In this document: positions 1 to 10,532 of the stretch, in pieces | How positions within the stretch are numbered: the first letter of the stretch is position 1 | Layout: every line of letters begins with the position of its first letter | DNA from: Aplectana chamaeleonis | Lineage: Eukaryota; Nematoda; Chromadorea; Rhabditida; Cosmocercidae | DNA length: 64,000 bases | NCBI GenBank assembly: GCA_029168955.1 | Contig: JAPDOI010000136.1 | Coordinates: forward strand, 434,001-498,000 | Direction of reading: 5' to 3' | Made by a program: the position numbers and the translations under genes | Notes under the pieces: model-generated | Seen by the model: only the letters and a program-made list of their open reading frames with translations | What the model was told of the DNA's origin: nothing | Database searches by the model: none

Positions 1-66
1 GCTTGAAATTGAATTTCAATCAATGAACTTTCAGATTTATGTACACCTCTAGTCAAAAACATTGAC

Positions 67-316
67 TGAAGTGCTTGTTTTCATTGTTCAACTGTTTTAT
101 TAAGTAAATTTGTATTTATTTCTTCCTCTGGCTTGGCATGAGACTGTGATTTTTCTGTGCACGTGTGCACGAACTGGAAATTTAGGGTCTTAAAAACTCT
201 AATTCTAGCCCGTTTTTCACCGCGCTACCTTCATAGTTTTTGAGCTGTTTTTGATCTGAGCTGATTTTTGGAGTTTTTTCAATAACGTTTTTCATCGTGA
301 CCACTGCCTTTAATAA
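67..316. repeat. TTAA element family B, right half
   Basis: This stretch is closely repeated at 13095-13375, and its last 140 bp at 58990-59135. It ends in the terminal repeat GTGACCACTGCCTTTAA, the reverse complement of the family's left end (for example at 41121). The TTAA at the boundary suggests a piggyBac-like target site. The left end is not in this window, so this is a partial or truncated non-autonomous copy. Confidence 0.6.
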
Positions 317-1600
317 CTAACCCTCAGATCAGTCCGCATCAGGTACCCGCTAAGATTTCGTGGCTTCCTACAAAAAATTAATTGAGCCATATTAGATTGC
401 AAAGCAAGAGATGAGTTTTGCCTTCCTATTGAAGCAAAAAGACCGGCAAGCGCATCCTACCCGTCAACACGTGTAAGGCGTCTTTTATACTTCCGTCGCC
501 GAGATAGGGGCGAAGAGCGATCTCATAATATTGTTCGTGCAGCGCTGCATGTTTAATATTGCAGATGCAATGGCTGCGCCGCTCGACGGCAGGAGTATGA
601 ACAACTCTAACCCAATTGAGGCATGTTTTTTCCACATGTTTTGACATACTGCCAGTCTTGTGACGGTTCTCTGCCAACGAGACGGAGATGTTTGAAAAAA
701 ATTACGCCGGCAGCAAAGTACTGTAATGAAGCTAAATGGACTATTGCAGCCAGTTCACTTGCAGTGCGGTTCAACAAAACACGCTATTTCAGAGCAAAAC
801 ATCTTTGCAGACATGGGCTAGGTAGGGGAAGAGACTACAATTGCAAAAGAACGGTCACAACCTACGAGAGAAGGGGAATTTTCCGATCAGAATGCTTTCA
901 TTGTATTAAAACAGTGGAACTTGCCTTCAAAACTGGTATCATCTATGTATGTTTTCCCCGGCCGAGCAGTAAAGTAAACTCCAGGGCGTATGCAGTGAGC
1001 TCTCGATTTCCAATATCGCCTGCAGCGGAACTGCGGCCTTGGACAAATATAACGACTGATAACTATGTTCGGACCAAAAAGTGTTGTCGTTGATGATTAT
1101 CGAAATCTTTGTTGATGATTATCGAAATCTTGAGCTCACTACAAATGCAAAAAAGCTTATTGGAAAAAGAAGTTTCTAGCAGAGTTCATATCTTGGAAAA
1201 TGACAGAAAAGATCGTATGGTCGGATAAGAAACCGTATTGGATTGCGGGAAGGGGAATTCTGATCGAATCCAAGATTCCACACTAAAAGAAAAAGAAGGG
1301 AATTAGTTCAGATCACATTTGCCATATTCAACAGTAAGAAAGACGAATACTCGCGAAAGATGTTGCTAAAACTACGGAAACGTTGAACGATTTCGAAAGG
1401 TTTGTCATCAATGCAGTGATAACAAATAGCGTTGCACGTACCAACGTGGTCGGCATAGCGCAGTGTAACTGCTCGCCGTACTCAGTAGATAGGGAGCTGG
1501 TTCGAAATCGACCGAAGTACAATTTTTGTAGGGAGAGAACTGTCACACCCCACCATCTTCTTCTGCCCATCACATGACCCTCTGGTAATTAAAGTGGCAC
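317..1600. other. No recognised gene; two unassigned open frames
   Basis: I see nothing I can name here. A 156-codon frame (plus, 623-1093) and an 83-codon frame (minus, 426-677) overlap on opposite strands, and neither has a recognisable motif, so at most one could be real. A 21-bp direct duplication (1089-1109 and 1111-1131, GTTGATGATTATCGAAATCT plus T) lies just after the first frame. Confidence 0.3.
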
Positions 1601-1933
1601 TCAAGCGTCACTTTGACGTCTCCCTTGAGTGCCGATTTCAGTAGGGTCGCTACCACCCCAGAGAGCATATGCCATTCGCATCTTGTCCACTATTACTATC
1701 GTGAGCTCAAGCTCACGAAATCTGTTGTGCCATGGGGCAAGGTTTGCATTCCGTATGTCTCGCACACGTCCACTGAGAAAGTAGACTGTGGATTTGTTGA
1801 AAGTAATGTCGATGCTGGCCTGCACGATAATTTCGTGAAGTTCATTCGGTCGTGGGAGTAGCGGAAGCGCAAACTTCAGGCGCCTTAGCTCTTCTTTTAC
1901 CCTTTGCGATTCTATCAGTGGATCGCTCATGAT
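1601..1933 (-). CDS. Candidate 3'-terminal exon, unrecognised
   Basis: On the minus strand a consensus acceptor (ATATTTTCAG) ends at 1934 and opens a frame of about 110 codons down to a stop at 1601. It includes the charged stretch SQRVKEELRRLKF and a hydrophilic tail. No upstream exon with a matching phase was found before the env fragment at 2238. It could be a host exon, or the far end of the BEL element whose env lies just upstream on the same strand. I recognise no family. Confidence 0.3.
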   Translation of the reverse strand: MMSDPLIESQRVKEELRRLKFALPLLPRPNELHEIIVQASIDITFNKSTVYFLSGRVRDIRNANLAPWHNRFRELELTIVIVDKMRMAYALWGGSDPTEIGTQGRRQSDA

Positions 1934-2237
1934 CTGAAAATATGTTTCTGCGCAAAAATATTCGAGAGTCGCATTATGATACAGTTGATTTGAAGTTTTG
2001 CAAACTAAATATTCAGCCACTCTATTTTTTTTTGGATTTGTATGGCGTTCTCCATCATAGTTTCTTGACGTGAGGCTCAAAATCCGCTGTATGTCGCTGT
2101 AGTGTCGAACCTATCGCATGGCAGACTAAGCGTAGCGTCCTTTGTATAAGTACTCGAGGAACCGTGATTGCAATAAACCACATAAAGCTGAGCAACCCTT
2201 GAAGAACTCGCACTGCGATTGTTTGTAAGTAGATGTA

Positions 2238-3150
2238 CTACAGAAGAAGGGCGCACAGAACTAAGATTACTGCGACCACGACTGACTTATACCAAGAAAT
2301 AATGACGTCTCCTATATGGCCGAAGTCTGGCCAATGAAACTCGCTGTAAATCGTGATATTGCTGTCGAGTATGGCGTTGGGAGCGAATTTCCTGGAATTG
2401 ATGTATTTCAGTATTCCTGATAGCACGAAATGATTCGCATTTTTTCCGCATGTTATGGAGCAATTCAGGAACTGTCGTGCGGCATCCTTGTGGAATCGTA
2501 GTTTGGTCTCTATTCCTTGTGGTGAACAAGGTATCACGAATGCATCGTCGGAGCATATAATTTCGCCACGTGTGGGAGACCGCGCGAAGCATCGCACATT
2601 TGCAAAGGCACCCTTTCCGCAGTGATAGCAGCCATAGAGTTCGCTGTTTTTGATTTCGCACGGAATATCGTGTGGCTCGACTACGGAAACGTGAACAGCG
2701 TCTGAGTATTTGACGACGAATTCGGCTGAAACTAAGGCTGGGACCTTTGCAGTTAACCAAGACTGTCCATAATAATGTTGCATGAGCTCTAGAGAAGCTC
2801 GCTTGATGGGTGGTTTCGTGTCAAGCCGACTGAATTCGTCCATGACTGTAGAAGCCCCACAATCGCAACGGACCTTGTTTTCTGCTGGGGAGCAGTAGCA
2901 GTCGTCATTGAATGTGCAATTGTTCACTTTTGCTACTTCCAAAGATTTGCATCGAAGATGGGGACGAAATATCGGACTGAGATTCGCAGTGTTGTTTGCG
3001 ATTGATGATGAAGCGATCACCCAAAATTGGCAAAGGAGGGAGCGATAACGATGTCTTGGTGATGTGGAAGGACTGTATCTGTTTAGGTATGTTGAGGACA
3101 ATTGCAGTCACATATCGCTTGTTTGCGGCCACATCTCCAAAACTATCCAC
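2238..3150 (-). pseudogene. env fragment, phlebovirus-G2-like C-terminal part
   Basis: The 287-codon frame (2238-3101) and an overlapping shifted frame (2905-3150) carry the cysteine-rich C-terminal half of the class II fusion glycoprotein found in env-bearing nematode BEL elements. Visible marks are the CYCSP and CDCG cysteine blocks, a YGCYHCGKG motif about two thirds along, and a hydrophobic C-terminal membrane segment (VVVAVILVLCALLL) before the stop. In the family this protein is a membrane glycoprotein related to phlebovirus Gc. The required join between the two frames is a frameshift, so this copy is broken. It ends against the LINE tail at 3203. Confidence 0.7.
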
Positions 3151-3359
3151 GACAACCTCCAGTTTAGCTTCTTCTCTCCATCGAGTACAATGAAAAACTT
3201 CATAGATTTATTTATTCATTTATTTATTGAATACGCTGCTTAGGGCACACGTAATATAAAAATAGAGATGACTAGAACATGAGTGGAAGGCATGGAAAGC
3301 GAGTATTGGTATCACAGTTCTAGTAACTCAACAGCTTCTTCCCTGCAAGGCGTTTTAAA

Positions 3360-4427
3360 TTAAACAGAGCACCAGGAATGGGCAAAAGGAGTGACGCTAA
3401 GATTCAACGAAACAAAGGTGGATCCAGCTCCACATGTGAAAGAAGAGGCTCTCGTATTGCTTTTAGGAGCTGAATACGAGATTTTCTGAGTGCTTTCCCT
3501 AGTTCTAGAGCGAACTAGCCTAAACAATTTTGAGACGTTAGTTTTCATGAGCCCTGATAGAATTTTGAAGACTACGCATGCATCATAGAGTCGTCGGCGA
3601 GAGTATAAGGGATGCAGTTTAAGTTCTCTATTCCCGTCTTCTGCATTGGGTATGCTGTTATAAGGCCCTATGTTATCTCTGATATATATTCTTCGCGTAA
3701 AGTTGTTTTGAATTCTTTCCAATAGTAGAACATGTTCACGCTTCTGTGGTGAGAAAACTGATGTTCCGCTTTCTAGAATGGGCCTGACATATGTTTTGTG
3801 AGCTCTTAACAGGACATTCTTATCTCTGACAGATAAGGCTTTGAAAATGAGGAAAGCTCTGGAGGAAGCTTTGCTGTACAGAAATTTTAGGTGATCTGAG
3901 AAGTCCAGTTTGCTGCTATAGTGAGAGCCCAGGTCTTTAACAGAGGATACGAAATTCAGCACATGACCACCAAAATTGTAGGTGCATGGCAATCCAGATA
4001 CTCCTAATCTCATGAAAACTGTCTTTTCCGGAGCCAAGGGCAATTTCCATTCATACGACCAATCATGAATTTTCTCCAATGCACCTGCAATCATATTCTG
4101 ATCATCTTCATTATCAACCTTTTTATAAATTTTAATATCACCAGCAAATCGCTTGCACGTTACACCGCCATGCTCAAGAAGACCGGGAAGTTCTGAGGTG
4201 TAAACAGCAAACAGAATGGGAGACAATACCCCTCCCTGAGGTACACCACTTTTCACTGACCTGACTGAAGAAAATGTCGTGTTTATTTTTACTTGGAAAC
4301 TTTTTCCAAAGAGATAATTTTTTAGCCATCTTGTGACCAAGGGATGAAATTTGAGCTTAGTCAATTTATACAGCGGTTTGGAGCGATCAACTCGATCAAA
4401 TGCTTTCGAAAAATCAAAATACACCAC
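3360..4427 (-). pseudogene. CR1-like ORF2, reverse transcriptase palm to C-terminus
   Basis: This 355-residue frame holds the RT catalytic domain: DFSKAFDRV (palm motif A), GVPQGGVLSPILF, then RFAGDIKIY where families of this type have FADD. The first aspartate of the YADD-like box is therefore replaced by glycine, which should abolish polymerisation. After it come the thumb region and the YVRPILESG / ERIQNNFTRRIY block typical of CR1 and jockey elements. It continues the endonuclease frame at 4461-5867 but in another phase, so a frameshift lies near 4430-4460. Confidence 0.85.
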
Positions 4428-4460
4428 ATCACAGCACTTTCTCGAATCCAGATATTCCGT

Positions 4461-5867
4461 TCAGTCATGAATGCATTCGAGTAGGTTCGTCTCCACTGAT
4501 TTCCCAGGGACAAACCCATGTTGGTTCGATGGAATAATTGAATTTTTTTCAAGATGACTCATTATGTGCTTCTTCAGTCCTTTCTCAAATATTCTACAAA
4601 GCTGTGATGTAATGCTTACAGGTCTATAGTTATCAACCAAGGATGCAGGTTCCTTTTTTAGCAGCGGTGTTACAAATGAATGTTTCCAACGAAGAGGCAC
4701 TTCAGAATAACAAATCGATTGGTTGAAAATATATGTTAAAGGACCTGTAGTTACATGGGCAATATTTTCCAAAAAAATGACCGTAACAAAGTCTGGTGTG
4801 ATTAAATGAGTTAAACCACGGGAACCCAGCCATTTCATGGTCAACGGAGGGTTCGTAGATTGGAATATTATCATCCTTTCAGTGTAAACATCTTGAAATT
4901 TATCAGCCAGTAGGTCCGCCTTATCCTGATCTGTAACTGCAATAGAACCCCCCTTTCTCAAACCCGGAATCCTGCAAGAAGTCGAAAGTTTCTTGTTGAT
5001 ATATTTGAAGAAATCCTTTTTGTCTCCACTAGCAATTATTTTGGTTTCCAAATTTCTGTTGTACTTTTGCAGGCGAAAGTCAAAATCTTGCGTCAAATCT
5101 TGGAACCTAGCCCAATCCTCCTCCCGGTTCGAACTTCTAGCTAAATTAAATAAGCAGCTCCAATGTTCAGCCATGTTTCGAAGATAAGAGGGCAGGAAAC
5201 ACTTGGAAGCCCTTACACGCTTCAAAAGCACAAAAGAATCAATAGTGTGCTGTAGTATGGCTAGAAGCATCTCGTATCTTTCTTGAAAGGAAGTTGCTGA
5301 ATCAAAGGAACTTTGCCAATCCACCGACCAAAGATAGTCACAAATGATTGAATAGTCACACCCTCTGAAATGCCGAAAAAAGGTGATTGCAGGCTCAGAA
5401 TATGAAGCAGATAATGAGAAACTGAGGCTGATATGGTCACTGGAGCCAACAGGCGGTTTAGAAATAACATTTTTCACCAGCGCAAGGTCATCTGATAAAA
5501 TCAAATCAAGAATGCTATCGCCTCTTATGGGATTTTTCACAAACTGATGTAGACCATGGCTCTCTACCATATCCGCAAACGTACGCGCCAATGACGACAT
5601 CGGCTTATTTTTATCTTCCCAGTCGATATCGAGATAGTTAAAGTCACCTAGAACAACCGCTGAATGTTCACAAATAATCAAATCGCTGATAGAGTTCGAA
5701 AGTCGCTCGTTCAAGGGGGAATGAGATGAGTTTAGCCAAGTTTCAGTGAAGACAAAAACATCATAGCAGTCGCTCAGCACTAAGTCAATGTGACTTGCAT
5801 TTTTTGTAATTGATCTCACATTTGAATGAAAACACGTGAAATTTCTATTACTGGAACGCGAAGCCAC
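4461..5867 (-). pseudogene. CR1-like ORF2, endonuclease and RT N-terminal part
   Basis: The 468-residue frame starts with an apurinic-like endonuclease: FHSNVRSI, FVFTETWLN, GDFNYLDIDW, ILDLILS and SSDHISL all fit the family order. The span between TETWLN and GDFN is much shorter than usual, so an internal deletion in the endonuclease is likely. From about residue 385 the RT begins (WKHSFVTPLLKK, NYRPVSITS, QHGFVPGKS). The frame ends at LLECIHD and the palm continues in another phase at 4427. It is preceded by ORF1 with a 5-bp gap. Confidence 0.8.
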
Positions 5868-5872
5868 ATCAC

Positions 5873-6607
5873 CTAGTTTAAAGAATGATGAGGAGTCCTA
5901 TCACCCGGTTGGAGGTTTAATGAACTTCCTTGCGTACACATGGTAATCGCGCTTTCCGAACTCAGGTGAACCGCTCCACCACCAGCGAGGGAAGGTGAGC
6001 TATAGTCCCCTTGGTCAGAACTAGCCCGGCGAACCTGTACAGCTGGAGTTGAGGAGTTAGTATTTTTGCGATTCAAACGCTCCTCTCGACGCCGATTCAG
6101 CTCCGCTTTAGTCAGGGATTCCCGAAGGAATACTCCTTTCCCGAAGGAGAACCATAGCCGAGAAGCTCTCTTTACCGCTAGTTTTTGGAAGCGAGTACAA
6201 AGGAGTATAAACTTCAATAATCTACGTGTGCTAGAATTGGGATCGCCTAACCTAAACACAGAAACTGGAGAGCACTCTATATTGAGATGAGATAGAACAT
6301 TCATAACGCTACTCCAGTCATACGTGAGCCTTGAAGAAATCTCAGAATGTTTTGATTTGGGTATGCCACCAATGATAACAGATCTTAATCTTTCACACTC
6401 ATGAAAATCATTATTCTGAGAGGGAGTGATGTTTGTGGTTGAACTCGGTTCAAGAGGTGAATCATTGGCATTCATTAGTGAGTTAAGGGGAATGCCCAGC
6501 CGCTGACGGAGCAGAGCATTCTCCTCACGAAGGCAATCTCTCTCACGACGAATCATGACAAGTTCGTTCGTGAGCACATTGAATGCGTTCTTGATGCAGT
6601 CTGACAC
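5873..6607 (-). CDS. CR1-like ORF1, nucleic-acid-binding protein
   Basis: A 244-residue open frame immediately upstream of ORF2. It starts with a short coiled-coil (ERDCLREENALLRQRLG, residues about 23-39). It continues with a GIPKSKHSE / VFRLGDPNSSTRR region and a basic block (KAELNRRREERLNRKN) resembling the RNA-binding ORF1 of nematode CR1 elements, and ends in a Ser/Gly-rich tail. LINE ORF1 proteins coat the element RNA. The frame is intact, unlike ORF2. Confidence 0.65.
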   Translation of the reverse strand: MSDCIKNAFNVLTNELVMIRRERDCLREENALLRQRLGIPLNSLMNANDSPLEPSSTTNITPSQNNDFHECERLRSVIIGGIPKSKHSEISSRLTYDWSSVMNVLSHLNIECSPVSVFRLGDPNSSTRRLLKFILLCTRFQKLAVKRASRLWFSFGKGVFLRESLTKAELNRRREERLNRKNTNSSTPAVQVRRASSDQGDYSSPSLAGGGAVHLSSESAITMCTQGSSLNLQPGDRTPHHSLN

Positions 6608-6979
6608 TGTTGTCGACGAGTTGACTTCTTGATTAGCAGCATCTAAACATGAGATACCATTTGACTAATGCAGTTGCGTTGACGGAATGGATATATGGGT
6701 CCCCTTAACATGTGAGCGCAGTGGTGAGTTCATCATTAATGTTAGGCAGAAGTGGTCCAATAGACCTGGTGAGACGACCGAATATGCAAGCACAAAAACT
6801 GATCACGGGTCGTTCGTGATCGACGCAGATCCCTAATAAGTTTCAAGAAATCCACACACCAAAATCGGAAGTCGTTCACCTGTCAAGGTGGCAAGAACCG
6901 ATAAGTCCAGTTGAAGATACCCTTTTGCCACGAAGGAAAACACAGGTCTTCTTGTCTTCTTGATACAGTCGTAGACCTC

Positions 6980-7322
6980 CTCGCACAACATAACACCTGC
7001 CAAGTGCGAGCTCTCGATTCCCCCGAATAAGCGAGATATAGGGGGAAGCCACCCTGGGGGGCCCATACACGGAAGCCACTTTGGCACGCCCCTTTTACGA
7101 TCTTGCGAGCTCAACAGTGGCGAGATGAGCAATGATTTCCGATTAATAGCCCCGTTCTTCCCTTCATTCTCAGTCTCCGCAGCTCAAACTTTGAGAGGCC
7201 ATAACTCCGTTCCCAGAAGGTCTTGTACGATTCCAGAGACATCATTGGAATCAGCGTCGGACCGTTTTCAAGATAGGCTAAAAAGCAGAAACACGATTCT
7301 GAGGTTGGACTGTGCCTTTGAG
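6980..7322. repeat. TTAA element family A, inverted partial copy
   Basis: The sequence from about 6980 to 7322 is the reverse complement of most of the full copy at 23901-24376. It includes AGCGAGATAT, the GGCGTGCC block and the end TTGGACTGTGCCTTT. The far end near 6980 is lost or rearranged. It lies between the CR1-like element and the hairpin element that together split the env of the BEL element. Confidence 0.65.
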
Positions 7323-7369
7323 AGCCCATATGAGCGCACCGCTTGCTATCTACCACTCGAAGTATGGTA

Positions 7370-7643
7370 AGGTGCGTCCGAATGATAATGGCGGCCCATG
7401 CGGCCGGCGTGCTTGGCAGGCGGCCGTCGCGTTCGCCACTCTCGGACGAGCATGCGAAAAGTCCCCACTGACATTGACTACGAACGGGGCCGGCACCGGC
7501 TGGCAGCAAGCACTGCGCCGATCAATCAGTGGGAGAGGGGGCGGCCGTCGTTGAAATCCAACACTCGTCCGAGGGCGACACATGCGACGGCCGCCTGCCA
7601 AGCACGCCGGCCGCGTGGGCCGCCATTCTCATTCGGGCACACT
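7370..7643. repeat. Long-TIR hairpin element (family C), copy 1
   Basis: About 70-bp GC-rich inverted arms (left TGCGTCCGAATGATAATGGC, right the reverse complement with ATTCTCATTCGGGCAC) flank a core of about 130 bp. A second copy at 21377-21650 has the same arms, but the core reads in the opposite direction. The open frames here on both strands are by-products of the palindrome. It interrupts the env N-terminal fragment at 7650. Confidence 0.75.
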
Positions 7644-7649
7644 TTATCC

Positions 7650-8031
7650 CGAGTAAAATAATCCGTCTCTTGATCGCAATCCAGGAAAAGACTTTCCATG
7701 CTATATTCACGTTGGCGATGAGCGTATTATTCCCTGTGAGATGTAAGCATGCTTCCTGCTTGAAGTTATTAAGGTAAAGCGTTGCCGAAAGCGATGTTTT
7801 GCACGTCGTATGAGTCTTGGTCTGGTCGCACGTTGTGATCTGATGCTCGAAGACGTTCACGTCCTGACAAGCAAAGGAATGAGGGATAATTCCAAAGTAA
7901 AGAGCCATCGCCACGATCAAAGCTTCAGCCAATCTCATAGCTCGAGTAGTTCTCTGCTGCCGCATTCGACGAATTAATATTACCGCGACTGATAGAATTT
8001 TCCGCATCAAAAATGTGAGAAAAAGCAGCAT
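7650..8031 (-). pseudogene. env fragment, phlebovirus-G2-like N-terminal part
   Basis: The frame starts with hydrophobic stretches (MLLFLTFL, then AEALIVAMALYFGIIP) that read as an internal signal or membrane segment. It then enters a cysteine block (CQDVN, TTCDQT, TTCKTS, EACLHLTG) typical of the start of the G2-like domain in nematode BEL env. The match stops at WKVFSW, where sequence leading into the hairpin element begins. Roughly the middle third of the domain is missing between here and 3150, so the gene is not simply interrupted but partly deleted. Confidence 0.6.
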
Positions 8032-8306
8032 TATGTTTGCTGACCCGTTTGCTGAACAGGCCTTCCTATTGTGATGAACACTCAGAGCAAAATATAAGGG
8101 CTGGTAGTAAACCCCCTGTTGTTGTCACAACAATACGAGAAATTTCTCGTAACAAGAAATGACAACGAATGCTATTGTCATATGTCTGTTATGAGATTGT
8201 CACGAGGGAACACATCCTCCAACGCAAAAACCACAGCACTAAATGGGAAATGAGCCTGTACCGTCCTTCTCATCACGGCGCGCGCGCCAACTACTCCAAT
8301 TTGTAA

Positions 8307-8442
8307 GGGGCTGAGCAGAGTGCCTTAAGGGCGCGGCGCGGCCTGATGGTGTACTGCCGTATTGATAGATCGCCGCGGTCTATCAATACGGCAGCCCACC
8401 ATCAGGCCGCGCCGCGCCCTTATGGCACTCTGCTCAGCCCCC
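8307..8442. repeat. Near-perfect 136-bp palindrome
   Basis: Arms of about 63 bp (GGGGCTGAGCAGAGTGCCTT and its complement at the other end) surround a 9-base loop (TCGCCGCGG, 8370-8378). There are only a few mismatches. It is a small foldback or MITE, and it lies in the part of the BEL element where RT, RNase H and integrase should be. Confidence 0.85.
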
Positions 8443-9036
8443 AAGTGTTAACGTGAGCGCTGAACCCTACGAAGTGATGAAGCACGCGCAGATGAATGCA
8501 AAAACCACAGCCATATGCGAGAACTGAACCCGGGACGCACGTCCAGTAGCGGCGCGCACACCAACTGTCCCACGCGTGCGTTGCGTCTCTCACATAATCA
8601 AGTGCTATGATGGTTCGCCATACTGATCGCTGCGTTGTACCTATCACTAATCGCAATGATTGGAGACCACTGATCGATTCATAAAGTGGTGATATCAACA
8701 TTTGTAGCACTTCCCTGCATTACCTTTTCGATGCACCGTTTTAAGAATTTTTCCTGTTACTGTGAGGGTCGCGAAATTTCGTTGGTTTTGTACTTTACTC
8801 TGAGAGATTCGGCCGAGAAGCTGCCGCGAAATAGCCCGCCAGACCCTGCAGCGGCTCCAGGTGGACTACTTTTCGACTATTTCAAGAGTATTTCTCGGCT
8901 TTTCACGAAAAGGATAAAAATAGCCGGGAAATAACAAGAAGTAACCAAAAGTAACCAAGAGACAGCCGTCGCCGGCTCGCCGAGCCGCAATCCGGGGCCG
9001 CCAGCAGTTGGTCCGTGTCTCCAGAGGTCCAAGTAC

Positions 9037-9058
9037 CTCAACCTTGGGTAATTGAACC
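9037..9058 (-). other. SL1-like 22-mer (20/22), with adjoining hairpin
   Basis: The minus strand reads GGTTCAATTACCCAAGGTTG then AG, differing from the nematode SL1 leader at two positions. It is followed directly by GTACTTGG. CCAAG and CTTGG can pair, placing the GAG|GT boundary in the loop, as in stem-loop I of SL RNA. No clear Sm site (AATTTTTGG-like) follows, so a working SL RNA gene is doubtful. It could be a decayed SL RNA copy or a second LTR fragment. Confidence 0.45.
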
Positions 9059-9110
9059 GACGGAGGTGTTTAAATCTGGATCATTCCTCTGTAATGCGTC
9101 GTATACTTAC

Positions 9111-9744
9111 CTAACTTTGCCACCCGGAATCGAAGAAGCATCGCGTATATTTCTGGTAGAATTACTGGTCCTTGATGCAGAATATCTTTCAGCGAAAGTT
9201 GGTCTTTGTAGTGAGATGACGCATCAAAAACTACTCACAACTTCGTTGTTTCTTTGTGAGGAGTGACCACCGGTTGGTGAAGGATATAGTGTCGCACCGA
9301 TCCTTTCAATGCATTATTTTCAGGAACTTTTTCGAGAACTCCTAGCTCGAGCTGGTCGTGAAACTTCTTTTCATACTCGTTCATGGAGCCTGGTTTCCTA
9401 CTCAGTGATCGTAATACAATTTCAAGCCGTCTTTGTGCAAGTGCCCTATTGTCTGGGATTTGAGCATGATCTGTTTTATATGGGTACCGCACGTAATAGC
9501 CATCGTTTCTCCTTTCGATTGTTTCGTTGAAAAATCGCATGACCTCCGCGTTAGTGGTTACCTTCTCAGCTTCTTTAGTGCCTGAAAATTCTGTTATTCC
9601 TGCAGAATCTAGGGCCCAGTATGTGTCACATTGGTTCAATTCATCTTTGAAATGCACGATTGTGCACACACTTGTGCCTTCGGAGGTGGTGTCGCATTCT
9701 ATAGGATCATCAAGGTCGGGAGGCTCTTGTGGTCTCGCCGTCAA
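9111..9744 (-). pseudogene. BEL/Pao pol, pre-RT and start of RT
   Basis: The 169-residue frame (9235-9744) has the conserved BEL pre-RT block: TYWALDSAGITEF, VMRFFNETIERR, DGYYVRYPYK, PDNRALAQRRL, LEKVPENN and HYILHQPVVTP. A TGA at 9235-9237 stops the frame at the start of RT. The RT reading continues beyond it (FDASSHYK, LLRFRVAK) until 9111, where the sequence reads TTAG|GTAAGTATAC, a consensus splice donor. Nothing of the RT palm is visible after that. In an intact element RT copies the RNA genome into DNA; this one cannot. Confidence 0.75.
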
Positions 9745-10532
9745 ATTCCAATTTAGAAGGGATCAAGTTTAGTCCAGATGGAAGTATCAACTGTGGTTGC
9801 GATGTATCCAAAAAATTCCACAGTTGATCGCATCCTAGAAGAATTATGGGTCTCGATACGGTATCACGAACTGGACGTGACAACGATATTTTGTGCCATT
9901 GGATAAAATGAAGATCTTCAGCTTGTAGCTGCACCTGCTTACTGAGATGGAGTAAGGTTTTCATTGTATGCAATCGCAATTCGTGACCGTCCCCATTGCA
10001 ATCCCAGACCTTTAGTGTGGTGATGTCACAGATCATATCGCTTGGTTGTGGTGCTCCAAAAGTGAACATATTCAGGAGAATCTGCTTGGAACTTTTCAGC
10101 TCCAGCTCTTTTGCCAAATCTGATAAAGGACTTATCAGCACCTGTATCAAGAAGAATCTCAACAGATTCCATCTTTGATTTCCGAGGATTCTTGACCATC
10201 GCAAGTCCTGTGAGGAGCAGTACATCTTTTCTCACCGCTCCGTGAGCGTTTTCAGTGTACAAAACGACCCCGTTCAGCAATTCAGTTTCGTTAAGTTCTT
10301 CAAGTCCCTCAACGGGCATCTCAATCGCACACGCCTGAGAAGAAGTCGATTGGCCTGGTTTTCGTTTTTCTGCGCGTTTTTCATATCGGAAGCCCCTCGT
10401 AAACGTCTTCTCTTCGTTTCCTCTCTGCGTGAAGTCGGGAATCTTGCTGTCATGCGCAGAAGCGCCGCTGCTCCCTCGGCCTCTGTCCAGTCTTGCCATT
10501 TGAGGGCAGATGGACTGATGGTGTTTTCCCAT
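9710..10532 (-). pseudogene. BEL/Pao retroviral-type aspartic protease region
   Basis: The frame at 10026-10532 contains ILLDTGADKSFI, the catalytic DTGAD of the DUF1758-type protease. The frame at 9710-10225 carries the second half (DMICDITTLKVWD, LLGCDQLWNFL, LPSGLNLIPSKL). The two halves are in different phases, so at least one frameshift lies near 10030-10100. In the family this enzyme processes the polyprotein. It leads into the pre-RT block at 9744. Confidence 0.75.

Larger units (their letters stand above)
3203..6660 (-). mobile_element. CR1-like non-LTR retrotransposon
   Basis: The minus strand holds an ORF1 (5873-6607), an endonuclease plus RT ORF2 in two frames (5867 down to 3360) and a short 3' untranslated part ending in a TTTA-rich tail (about 3206-3229 on the plus strand). 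Short tandem 3' tails instead of poly(A) are typical of the CR1 group. It sits inside the env of the BEL element, so it inserted later. The 5' limit near 6660 is uncertain. It has a frameshift and an altered RT catalytic site, so it is not active. Confidence 0.8.

Noticed and set aside
623..1093. 156-codon plus frame as a gene
   Set aside because: No motif, no splice sites that help, and an opposing open frame; kept only as an unassigned region.
2238..8031. Recent virus integration
   Set aside because: The glycoprotein pieces sit in order behind gag, protease and pre-RT of a BEL element, so an env-bearing retroelement explains them better.
9001..9058. Functional SL RNA gene
   Set aside because: Leader and first stem are present but no Sm site or further SL RNA body is clear, so it is listed only as SL-like.
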